Source of the DNA: Candidatus Omnitrophota bacterium
Lineage (GTDB): Bacteria; Omnitrophota; Gorgyraeia; Gygaellales; Profunditerraquicolaceae
Direction of reading: 5' to 3'
Assembly (NCBI GenBank): GCA_016782485.1
Contig: JADHYK010000004.1
Location: 1 to 37,605, forward strand
Length of the DNA: 37,605 nucleotides
Below the pieces are notes generated by a model. The model was not told where the DNA came from. It saw only the letters and a list, made by a program, of their open reading frames with translations, and did not search any database. A program made the translations under genes and the position numbers. Positions 19,371 to 26,851 of this stretch are shown here, piece by piece; the stretch's first letter is position 1; each line of letters begins with the position of its first letter.

Positions 19371-19658
19371 CCGATAATTACCCTTAAGAACTGCCAGTGA
19401 CATTTCTTAAACGCTCTTTTTGCGGCGGGCAAGGCTCGTGATTTCGAGGGACGTGGAGGCAAGGAGCGGGCATGGTTCCCGCAGCCGGCTCCTAAATTAA
19501 AAAGACGGATTTATCCACCACCCGGCTGCGGGAGAGCGACGCAGCCGACCCGAGCGAAGCATTTCCACGCTGGGGAAATGCGAGCGTTCCCGAGAAACAC
19601 GAGCCTTGCCAGACGCAAAACGTCATAGAGTGAGAAGAGTGACAAGGGCACTACCAGC
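19371..19658. other. Gene-free stretch between the GT9-GT9 gene and the operon promoter
   Basis: With the promoter this makes the only gap over 300 bp. It contains the 204-bp inverted-repeat element at 19417-19620; I see no open reading frame with coding character on either strand, no tRNA and no T-tract terminator in the remaining sequence. Confidence 0.7.
19417..19620. repeat. 204-bp nested inverted-repeat element
   Basis: The ends are inverted repeats: TTTTTGCGGCGGGCAAGG-CTCGTG (19417-19440) against CACGAGCC-TTGCCAGACGCAAAA (19598-19620), with the central 13 bases GGCAAGGCTCGTG perfectly paired. Inside, TCCCGCAGCCGG (19477-19488) pairs perfectly with CCGGCTGCGGGA (19522-19533), and GCATTTCC...GGAAATGC makes a side hairpin at about 19559-19581. 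TTTCGAGGGACG against CGTTCCCGAGAAA extends the outer stem imperfectly. It could be a structured RNA, a MITE-like element or a bulky REP-type repeat; it has no coding frame of its own. Confidence 0.75.
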
Positions 19659-21695
19659 TCAACTTTTCAGAATCAGTTCCGCTGCCTGGAGCACGTCATC
19701 CACGGTGATCGCCTTCAGGCAGGTAAACTCCCTGACGCAATTATGCGCCAGGCATTCGATGCAACCGACGTCCTTATGCAGGGCTTTATCCTTTGCGCCC
19801 AGCGGCCCCCAGCGCCTGGGGCTTAAACCTGCTTGAGACCTGCCGAAGATAGAGATAACAGGAGTGCCGACGGCAGAGGCGATATGCACCGGCCCTGAAT
19901 CATTCGATATAAACAAACGGCACTTTTTAAGGATGCTGGCTAATTGACTTACCGAACTCCTGCCTGCCAGATTTAGCGCAGGAGTTTTCATCTTCTTTAT
20001 TACCACCTGCGCCCGAGCAATATCCTTTGGCCCGGCGATAATTAAAACCTTAAATTTATATTCCTGAACCAGTCTATCGGCGACCTCGGCAAAGCGTTCG
20101 TTCGGCCAGATTTTAGACGGGCAGCTTGCGCCGGGATGGATGATCAGTATCTGGTCTTCTTCTTTGATGCCGCTCTCTCTCAATATCTCTTTTGCCCACT
20201 CCTCTGATTCCGGTTTTATGGGCATGAATAAATCTTTGGCAGCGGGCCGGATCCCCAGAGCTTTAAGGAGATCAAAATTGTATTCCAGCTCATGCTTCTC
20301 TCCGAATTGCTTACGGTGTTTTATCCTGTCGGTAAGCAGCATCCCTAATTTGCGGTCATAGCCGATTCTTCTGGGTATTGCCGCAAAAAAAGTTACCAGG
20401 TGCACGCGGTTGGTCGGATGCAGAATTAAGGCCAGGTCAAATTTCCTCTTCTTCAGGCTGCAGGCAAACTTCAGAGAACCAAACCACCCCTTATGCCTGG
20501 CATCTTTATCGTAAATTATCACCTCATCCAGCCAGGGGTTGCCTTCGGCGATATCTCTTGCATAAGCACTCACCATCATCGCAATATACGCATCAGGATA
20601 CGCCTCTCTTAATGCCTTAATCACAGGCGTTGAAAGCAAGACATCTCCGATGCGGTCGGTGCGCACAACGAGTATCCTTTTAAAAATATTATTCTGTCTG
20701 TGGACTATTGGACACTGCCGACTATGGACTAAGAGTTGCTTTACCTGCCTTAATACCTCCTCCACCGTCACCAGCCTCATGCAATCCAGAGTCCCGAACC
20801 TGCACTGCGCCTTTTCGCAGGGGCGACAGAAGACCTCTTTTTTTACCACCGCACTTGTATCAGACCAGGGGCCGTATTTTCTATCGTCAGTGGGCCCAAA
20901 GACTGCCAGCACGGGAATATTCAGGTAGCTCCCCAAGTGCAATACCGCGCTGTCATTGCTGATCAATAACGCCGTTTCCTTTAGCAACGCCCCCAGTTGA
21001 GAAAGGGTGGTCTGCCCGCAAAGATTAACCAGCCCGGCTTTTGGGTCCTTTTGAATAATATAATCGGCAATCTGGCGGTCATCCCGGTCGCCTGCCAGGA
21101 TTATCCTGAACTCCTGCTGCGCAAGCTCTCTGCAAAGCAGGCTGAATTTATCCCTGCCCCACCTTTTAATATGGCTCCTTGCCCCCGGCGCAATAACAAT
21201 AATCTTATCGTCTTTTTTGATATTATTTTCTATGAATATTTTCTCAATGTACTCTTCATCATCCTTTTTTATCGGTAAAGAAATTGTTTTACTGGCAAGT
21301 TTTTTACTATGGACTATGGACCACCGACTATAGGCTTTATAAAGGTGCCTGTCTTTCATATGCATATCCGCAGGAATACGCAAAAAGGCGGGAATTTTAT
21401 ATTGCGCAGGAAGCAATGCCCCAAAGAGCGTGTTGCGTAAATCGATAACCGCGTCAAATTTTTCTTTTTTTAAGCGCAAGAAAATCCGGAAGTTTTCTTT
21501 AAAGCCGGCGCGCTTTTGATAGGCAATCAGCTTTTCTATCCGCGGGTTATCCTCGAATAGCTGCCTCGGCCGCTCTGCGGTAATTAGCGTAATCCTTGCC
21601 TGAGGAAACTTCTGGCATAAAAAATCTAAGGCCGGCAAAGTTAAAATACAATCGCCGATATTGCTTAAGGTTATAAATAGGATTTTTTTAACCAT
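19659..21695 (-). CDS. Two fused GT9 (heptosyltransferase-family) domains
   Basis: 678 residues made of two complete GT9 glycosyltransferase domains. Domain 1 (about 1-320) has LSNIGDCILTLPAL, VIAPGARSHIKRWGRDKF, ISNDSAVLHLGS and FGPTD; domain 2 (about 337-678) has RTDRIGDVLLSTPV, IIHPGASCPSKIWPNERF, ISNDSGPVHIAS and FGRS. Each ends with a four-cysteine cluster (CRPCEKAQCRFGTLDC; CIECLAHNCVREFTC) like those in WaaF relatives. Such enzymes add heptose from ADP-heptose to the LPS inner core; the fusion may add two sugars in turn. Two short DNA repeats lie in frame (residues about 121-132 and 321-333), the second exactly in the linker. It is the last gene of the glycosyltransferase run. No clear ribosome binding site. 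Confidence 0.85.
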   Translation of the reverse strand: MVKKILFITLSNIGDCILTLPALDFLCQKFPQARITLITAERPRQLFEDNPRIEKLIAYQKRAGFKENFRIFLRLKKEKFDAVIDLRNTLFGALLPAQYKIPAFLRIPADMHMKDRHLYKAYSRWSIVHSKKLASKTISLPIKKDDEEYIEKIFIENNIKKDDKIIVIAPGARSHIKRWGRDKFSLLCRELAQQEFRIILAGDRDDRQIADYIIQKDPKAGLVNLCGQTTLSQLGALLKETALLISNDSAVLHLGSYLNIPVLAVFGPTDDRKYGPWSDTSAVVKKEVFCRPCEKAQCRFGTLDCMRLVTVEEVLRQVKQLLVHSRQCPIVHRQNNIFKRILVVRTDRIGDVLLSTPVIKALREAYPDAYIAMMVSAYARDIAEGNPWLDEVIIYDKDARHKGWFGSLKFACSLKKRKFDLALILHPTNRVHLVTFFAAIPRRIGYDRKLGMLLTDRIKHRKQFGEKHELEYNFDLLKALGIRPAAKDLFMPIKPESEEWAKEILRESGIKEEDQILIIHPGASCPSKIWPNERFAEVADRLVQEYKFKVLIIAGPKDIARAQVVIKKMKTPALNLAGRSSVSQLASILKKCRLFISNDSGPVHIASAVGTPVISIFGRSQAGLSPRRWGPLGAKDKALHKDVGCIECLAHNCVREFTCLKAITVDDVLQAAELILKS
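20699..20733. repeat. In-frame GGACTAT-type repeat in the GT9-GT9 linker
   Basis: Plus strand: a unit with GGACTATTGGACACTGCCG followed by ACTATGGAC, very similar to the unit at 21305-21334. It encodes HSRQCPIVHRQ between the two GT9 domains, in the same frame as the other copy. Confidence 0.7.
21305..21334. repeat. In-frame GGACTAT-type repeat inside GT9 domain 1
   Basis: Plus strand: ACTATGGACTATGGACCACC followed by GACTATAGG. It encodes YSRWSIVHSKK at about residues 122-132. The matching copy at 20699-20733 encodes HSRQCPIVHRQ; the shared SRxxxIVH shows the same frame was used. Confidence 0.7.
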
Positions 21696-21729
21696 AATTA
21701 TTAAAAACGCAAAAAGAATGCAATATAGA

Positions 21730-21862
21730 GTTAGATTATCAGTGTATCAGAATATCAGAACTGGAATATCAGAAAACCAGAGTATCAGAAGAAACGTCAG
21801 AATCTAATGTTCTGATAATCTGATTCTCTCGCTCCGATAATCTGATATTCCGATATTCTAAC
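21730..21862. repeat. TATCAG repeat array folding into a long hairpin
   Basis: The plus strand holds five TATCAG units spaced about 9-18 bases apart in the left half (21737-21788), then complementary CTGATA, CTGATT and CCGATA units in the right half (21811-21856). The ends GTTAGA (21730-21735) and TCTAAC (21857-21862) pair. The right end contains the TAG stop codon of waaF (21858-21860). Confidence 0.8.
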
Positions 21863-22883
21863 AGGAATTAAATCCTCTTACCTTCTCCATTACCTCCTCT
21901 ACGCTGATCGCCTTCATACACCGGTTGTCCCTGCAGTGCACTACATAACAGGGGATGTTGCAGCCGACGTCTTTTAAAATAAGGGTAACGTTTTTTGAGG
22001 GGTAAGGGCCGGTAACTTCGGGCGAGGTCGGCCCAAAAAGGGCAATGATTTTTTTGGCGCCCGCGGCAGTAGCGATATGCAAAGGACCGGTGTCGGCGCT
22101 GATAAATAAATCCGCCCTCTTAGACAGGGCTGCTAATTGTTTTAAATTTAATACCCCGCAGGCAATCACCGGCTTCTCTTTCATTTTATCGCTGATACCG
22201 GCGGCCAGCTTCCGGTCATGCCCCGCCCCGGTAATCACAACTTTTGCCGCAAATTCAACGCTCAGCCTATCGGCCAACTCCGCCCAGTTTTCCTTAGGCC
22301 AGCGTTTAGGAAGCCAGTTGCCGCCCGGATTTATAACCGCCAGGAAATCAGTTTCGCCTATGGCGTTTTCTTTCAAAAAACTTTTTATGAAAGCCCCATC
22401 TTCCTCAGTTACGAAAAACTCCGGATACCTGTCTTCGACCCTTAACCCCGCCTGTTCAATTATCCTGAGGTAATAATCGATGCGGTGCAAGCTATCCTGT
22501 TTGGGGGGAGAAATCTTTTTAGAAAGCAGAAAACCGCGCTTTTTCGTAACATACCCTATTATCTGGCTAATCCCTGCAAGGCGGCAGATCAGCGCACGGC
22601 TAAACGACCGGTGCAGTAAAAATGCGGTATCAAATCTTTTGCTGCGCAATAGCTTCACAAAGCGCAGCTGCGCCACTATGCTCTTCTGCCTGCCCTTTTC
22701 GTTAAAGATGAGTATTTCATCCAGATGGGGGTTTCCTTTGAGGACCGGATAACAGCGCTCCGGAATGATGCAGGAGATAAAGCTATCAGGAAAACTGTGC
22801 CTGATGTTCCTTATCGTGGCGGTAGAGAATAATACGTCTCCCACCCAGTTAACGTTAAAAATAAGTATGCGTTTTGCCTTCAT
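21858..22883 (-). CDS. waaF: GT9 heptosyltransferase, WaaF-like
   Basis: 341 residues, one GT9 domain of normal length. WaaF adds the second L-glycero-D-manno-heptose to the LPS inner core using ADP-heptose. Blocks: NVNWVGDVLFSTATIRNIR at the N-terminus, NPGGNWLPKRWPKENW for donor binding, SADTGPLHIATAAG, LFGPTSPEVTGPY and a C-terminal Cys cluster CNIPCYVVHCRDNRC. The WVGD start and the NPGGNWLPKRWP motif fit WaaF best among the family, but WaaF/WaaC/WaaQ are hard to separate by eye. A good ribosome binding site (AAGGTGAT) precedes the ATG, 7 bp after the deacetylase gene. The stop codon lies at the edge of the TATCAG array. Confidence 0.82.
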   Translation of the reverse strand: MKAKRILIFNVNWVGDVLFSTATIRNIRHSFPDSFISCIIPERCYPVLKGNPHLDEILIFNEKGRQKSIVAQLRFVKLLRSKRFDTAFLLHRSFSRALICRLAGISQIIGYVTKKRGFLLSKKISPPKQDSLHRIDYYLRIIEQAGLRVEDRYPEFFVTEEDGAFIKSFLKENAIGETDFLAVINPGGNWLPKRWPKENWAELADRLSVEFAAKVVITGAGHDRKLAAGISDKMKEKPVIACGVLNLKQLAALSKRADLFISADTGPLHIATAAGAKKIIALFGPTSPEVTGPYPSKNVTLILKDVGCNIPCYVVHCRDNRCMKAISVEEVMEKVRGFNSC

Positions 22884-22890
22884 CCCAATA

Positions 22891-23682
22891 TCACCTTCTT
22901 CTCTCTTTCATAAAAGTATAGAACCCGCTGGTCTCTACCCAAAAGACAAACAAATTCCCCGCGTTTTCAGAGATCCTTAACCTCTTTAAGGCAAAGACGT
23001 CGTCACTAGGATAATCCCTGCCCGTGTTTGTCGCTACCGCCGCTTTATATCCGGCAGCGACAACTAACTGCCTGATTTCAGGGTTAAATCTCCCCTCAGG
23101 ATAACTAAAAGTTTCGACCTCTTTGCCTAACTGCTCCTTGAGTATCTTGCGGGAACCGAATATCTGCCTCTTTAACTCCTCTGCGGACTTAATCTTTGTC
23201 AGCGGCTCTGGCCCCAGGGCATGGCTGCCGATGGTAAATATCCCTGAATCCTGCATCTGTTTAATCTCCTCCCAGCTAAGCTTGTTTTGCCGCAGGCTCC
23301 CCACTTCGTCCACAATCACAAAAAGAGTTGCCGGCAGCCCGTATTTCTTCAGTATCGGAAAGGCGTAAGTATAATTGTCTTTATTGCCGTCATCAAAGGT
23401 TATGGCAACTGTCCGGGGAGGAATTTTATTTTTACGGCGGATTAAATCAACCAATTCCTGCAGGGTTATGACATTATAACGGTGAATTTTGAGGAAGCGC
23501 ATCTGCCTTTCGAATGTTCTTACGGATACGGCGAGCCTGTTTTCGTATTTTGCTCCGGGAAAGACGGAGTGGTACATTATAACCGGAGGCATATAATGGC
23601 GGCTGGCAACGGCGATAAATATAATAAAAACCGAAGCAAAGAGAATAAAAAAACTGATTGTTATCCTTTTGAGCCAACGCAT
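22891..23682 (-). CDS. Polysaccharide deacetylase (NodB-like), membrane anchored
   Basis: 263 residues. A single hydrophobic helix (about 9-27) anchors it, with the domain probably outside the inner membrane. The NodB fold shows VIMYHSV, AITFDDGN with Asp97 and metal-site Asp98, and IGSHALGPEPL with His154; the second metal histidine of the usual SHTxxH pattern is Pro158 here. The later arginine motif is SYPEGRF. Family members remove acetyl groups from cell-surface sugars; loss of a metal ligand makes activity uncertain. It is embedded among glycosyltransferases: it overlaps the preceding GT4 gene by 22 bp and is 7 bp before waaF, so it may modify an LPS or other surface glycan. Confidence 0.83.
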   Translation of the reverse strand: MRWLKRITISFFILFASVFIIFIAVASRHYMPPVIMYHSVFPGAKYENRLAVSVRTFERQMRFLKIHRYNVITLQELVDLIRRKNKIPPRTVAITFDDGNKDNYTYAFPILKKYGLPATLFVIVDEVGSLRQNKLSWEEIKQMQDSGIFTIGSHALGPEPLTKIKSAEELKRQIFGSRKILKEQLGKEVETFSYPEGRFNPEIRQLVVAAGYKAAVATNTGRDYPSDDVFALKRLRISENAGNLFVFWVETSGFYTFMKERRR

Positions 23683-24764
23683 TCCAGATACACCCTTTCT
23701 GTCTCCGAGGCCATCTTAGTAAGCGGAAAATTTTTCTCTATAAAATCCCTGGCATTTCCCCCCAGGCGCCTGGCCTCTTCGGGATTATCCAGCAGCCTTA
23801 ATATAGCGGCGGCCAACCCATCTGCATCCTTTGGCGGGACTAATAAACCGTTAAAACCTTCTTTAATCAGGGTCTTAATCCCGCCTACGCCAGAGGCAAC
23901 CACTGCCCTGCCTGCGGCCATTGCCTCCATCAACGCCAGGCCCAGCCCCTCTTTTACGGAAGGCATGACGAAAATATCCATAGACGACAGCGCCTCGTTC
24001 ATATCTTTTACCGCCGGAACAAAATATACATTGCCGCCGATCCTCAAGTCCTTAACCAGCCGGAGTAATCCCTCCCTCATTCTGCCCTCGCCGATAATCA
24101 ATAATTGCGCCTGGGGCACTTTCGATAAAACTTTTTTCATCGCCCTGATAAGATACTCCTGGCCCTTGACGTCAGAAAGCCTGCCGATATTGCCTACTAC
24201 CGGCCAATTACCCAGGCCGAATTTATTGTTTAACTGGCGCAACTGCTCTTGCGTAAGAGGCTTGAATGCCCCCATGTCAACGCCGTGATTTACCACCCTG
24301 ATTTTTGTTCCTTCGACATTAAAATCCTTGAGCAAATGCCCCCTGACTTCCTCGCTTATAGCGATTATTCTTTTACCCCAGCAGGGGAAAATCCGCCTGG
24401 AGAGCCGCTTTTTGAAAAATCCGTGGCAGGTCGATATATATGCAACGCCGCTGTATCTGTTCAATAAACACCCCAGGACCTGCGTGGTCCGGCTGTTGCA
24501 ATGTATAAGTTCAATATTCCTGGATTTAAGCAGAGGCAATAATTTAAGCAGGCTGAATATTATTTTGGGGCTTATTTCACATTTTGTCCTGATGGGAATA
24601 TGGATATAATCTATCCCCTTTTCGAGAAACTTCGTAAGCAGCTCCCCGCCGGATGAGGCAACATGTATATTATGCCCTTTGTCCTTCAGGGCTGAGGCGA
24701 GGCGCAAAACATAACTGGTAATGCCGCCGGTGTTTAAATGGTTAGTGATATAAAGGATATTCAT
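23661..24764 (-). CDS. GT4 glycosyltransferase
   Basis: 367 residues of the GT-B, GT4 family. TNHLNTGGITSYVLRLASAL is the acceptor-side start; VGNIGRLSDVKGQEYLIRA and the EX7E motif (Glu272 and Glu280 in KEGLGLALMEA) are donor-side features. It is a paralogue of the first half of the next-listed GT4-GT9 fusion: both share LIHCxSR/VHARSR and STCHGFF/TTCHGYY. Acceptor and sugar cannot be read from sequence; its place in the LPS run suggests core or O-antigen-like assembly on the cytoplasmic side. It overlaps both neighbours (4 bp upstream, 22 bp downstream). Confidence 0.88.
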   Translation of the reverse strand: MNILYITNHLNTGGITSYVLRLASALKDKGHNIHVASSGGELLTKFLEKGIDYIHIPIRTKCEISPKIIFSLLKLLPLLKSRNIELIHCNSRTTQVLGCLLNRYSGVAYISTCHGFFKKRLSRRIFPCWGKRIIAISEEVRGHLLKDFNVEGTKIRVVNHGVDMGAFKPLTQEQLRQLNNKFGLGNWPVVGNIGRLSDVKGQEYLIRAMKKVLSKVPQAQLLIIGEGRMREGLLRLVKDLRIGGNVYFVPAVKDMNEALSSMDIFVMPSVKEGLGLALMEAMAAGRAVVASGVGGIKTLIKEGFNGLLVPPKDADGLAAAILRLLDNPEEARRLGGNARDFIEKNFPLTKMASETERVYLECVGSKG

Positions 24765-26851
24765 TTCAATAAGTGGTCAACTACTTCCAGCACCTCCTGC
24801 GGCTTAATCAACTCCATGCACTCTTTGCTTTTGCACTTTGTTTTATAGCAGGGGCTGCAGGCCAGATTTTTTTTCAGCACCACGGAATCCTTTGACGGCG
24901 GCAGGTGACGGGCCGAGTCAGTAGGCCCGAAAAGCGCTACAAACGGTACGCCCATTGCCGCGGCAATATGCAACGGGGCAGAATCACCGCAGATATAAAC
25001 GCAGCATTTCTTTATTAAACAGGCCAGCTGGTTAACCGTAGTCTTGCCGCAGGCGTTAATCAGCTTAATGTTCTTAAGCGCAGTGATTAATGCATTTGCC
25101 TCTTCGGCGTCATTTTCTGAACCGGTGATTACCACCCGCATATCGCGGCTGGCCAGCCCCTGGCATAATTTGGCCATATGCGAACGCGGCCAGCTTTTGC
25201 TAAGCCACCTGCGGCTTGCCGTAAGATTTATACCGATCAGCCTATGATTTTGCGTCAGCCACTGCGAACTTAACAACTCCTCGATATATTTGCGATCTTC
25301 TTTTGAAGGCCAGAGTTCCAGATGCGCATCCTGACAATCTATCCCCAACATCGCCAGTATCCTGAACTGATGAGTTACCGGCTCCATAGACGGCTTTTCG
25401 TCCTTTATCCGCCGATTAAGCAAGAAGCCGAATTTCCCATTGTCATAGCCGTAACGCAAGGGGGCGCCGCTTAAAAATGAGAGGATGTGGCTCTTACGGT
25501 TATTCTGCAGGTCAATTACCAGATCGAAATTGCGCCTGCGTAAGCACCCCGCCAATTTAACCAGCCCGAGCAGGCCTTTATCCTTATTCTTAAAATCGGC
25601 GACGATTAATTCGTCTATATACGGACAACCCAAGAGCACATCCCTGGATCCTTCCCCGGCCAGAAGGCTGATTGTGTAATTATGGGAAAACTTTTTTCTG
25701 ATTTCTCTTATCGCCGCCGTAGAAAGAATAATATCTCCCAGAGAGCTCAGTTTTACAATCAGGATCTTGAGATCCCCCCTTGCCTCTTTATACACCTCGA
25801 TGGTGCTCTTTGCCATCTGTTCCAGCGTATAATTCTTGACGGCTTTTTTATAGGCATTCTCGGCTAAAAAACGCGCCAGCTCTTTATCCTGAAAGATCTT
25901 TATGGCGGCAGAGGCTATTGCCCCGGGGTCTGCAGGAGACACAAGCAGCCCGTTAACATTATCTTCGATTATATCCACAACGCCGCCTACTTCAGTCGCC
26001 ACCACCGGTACGCCGCAGGCCTGCGCCTCTATGATTACCCTGCCGAAAGCCTCATGGGTAACGCTGGCCAGCACCAGAAGGTCCAGGTGCGACAAGATCT
26101 CGGGGATATCCCTCTGCGTGCCCAAGAATTCAGTGCAGCCCCATAACCCCTGCCGTTTAACCAGGGCCTGTACTTCTTCTTTATAAGCCTGTTTTGAGGC
26201 CGGCGCATCCCCGACGATCCAGATTTTAAGCTTGGGGACAAACCGGGAAAGCCTGCCCATCGCCCTGATAAAATCCAGATGCCCCTTGATGGGGGTAATC
26301 CTGCCGATGATACCCACGTTAAATTCTTCTTTTCTTCTTGCCCCCGGATCGGTATATTTAAACTTCTCCAGATCCACGCTGCGCGGTATCAGGCGTATGC
26401 GTTCGTGGTCAACCCCGAAATCATCGATCATGTGCCGGGCGACAAGATTACTTAAAACAATCACCCTCCTGCCCCAGCCCATTACCCTGCTAAAAGAATG
26501 CCTGCTGTAATAACCATGGCAGGTGGTTATAAATACCGCGCGGCTCCTCAAGCTGGCAAAATAGGCAATCCATGCCGGCACCCGGGAACGCGCATGCACG
26601 ATATCTATCTCTTCTTTCCTGATAATTTCATTCAGGCGCGGTATGCACTTCAGGATCGAAAAAAGAGATTTTTTATGCACCGGCAGCTGATAATGGACGG
26701 CCCCGCTTGACGTTAGCTCCCTGACCAGCGCTCCGCCTCCGGAGACAACCACCGCCTTGTGGCCGTTTTTTACCAGATACCTGGCCAGGTCCAGCGTCCC
26801 GGTTTCGACACCGCCGACGTTCAGCTCCGGAAGAATCTGCAGTATTTTCAT
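24761..26851 (-). CDS. GT4-GT9 fusion glycosyltransferase
   Basis: 696 residues. Residues 1-358 are a GT4 domain (LNVGGVETGTLDLARYL; EX7E as Glu267 and Glu275 in HEAFGRVIIEA; GLLVSPADPGAI). Residues about 361-696 are a GT9 domain (LKILIVKLSSLGDIILSTAA; INLTASRRWLSKSWPRSHM; ICGDSAPLHIAAAMG; FGPTDS) ending in a cysteine cluster CSPCYKTKCKSKEC. The two halves normally are separate enzymes, so this protein may add two different sugars, one of them heptose-like. It overlaps the LpxL-ELM1 gene and the following GT4 gene by 4 bp each. Confidence 0.87.
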   Translation of the reverse strand: MKILQILPELNVGGVETGTLDLARYLVKNGHKAVVVSGGGALVRELTSSGAVHYQLPVHKKSLFSILKCIPRLNEIIRKEEIDIVHARSRVPAWIAYFASLRSRAVFITTCHGYYSRHSFSRVMGWGRRVIVLSNLVARHMIDDFGVDHERIRLIPRSVDLEKFKYTDPGARRKEEFNVGIIGRITPIKGHLDFIRAMGRLSRFVPKLKIWIVGDAPASKQAYKEEVQALVKRQGLWGCTEFLGTQRDIPEILSHLDLLVLASVTHEAFGRVIIEAQACGVPVVATEVGGVVDIIEDNVNGLLVSPADPGAIASAAIKIFQDKELARFLAENAYKKAVKNYTLEQMAKSTIEVYKEARGDLKILIVKLSSLGDIILSTAAIREIRKKFSHNYTISLLAGEGSRDVLLGCPYIDELIVADFKNKDKGLLGLVKLAGCLRRRNFDLVIDLQNNRKSHILSFLSGAPLRYGYDNGKFGFLLNRRIKDEKPSMEPVTHQFRILAMLGIDCQDAHLELWPSKEDRKYIEELLSSQWLTQNHRLIGINLTASRRWLSKSWPRSHMAKLCQGLASRDMRVVITGSENDAEEANALITALKNIKLINACGKTTVNQLACLIKKCCVYICGDSAPLHIAAAMGVPFVALFGPTDSARHLPPSKDSVVLKKNLACSPCYKTKCKSKECMELIKPQEVLEVVDHLLK

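Noticed and set aside
20759-20830. Zinc-binding role of the GT9 cysteine clusters as a new finding
   Set aside because: The four-cysteine tail recurs in every GT9 domain here and is familiar in WaaF-type heptosyltransferases, so it is a family trait and not novel.
21730-21862. CRISPR array
   Set aside because: The units are only 6 bases, spacing is irregular and half are inverted; there are no long repeats, no spacers of constant length and no cas genes.
23482-24288. Plus-strand open frame of 268 codons
   Set aside because: It lies opposite the deacetylase and GT4 genes, which have clear family motifs; the antisense frame shows none.
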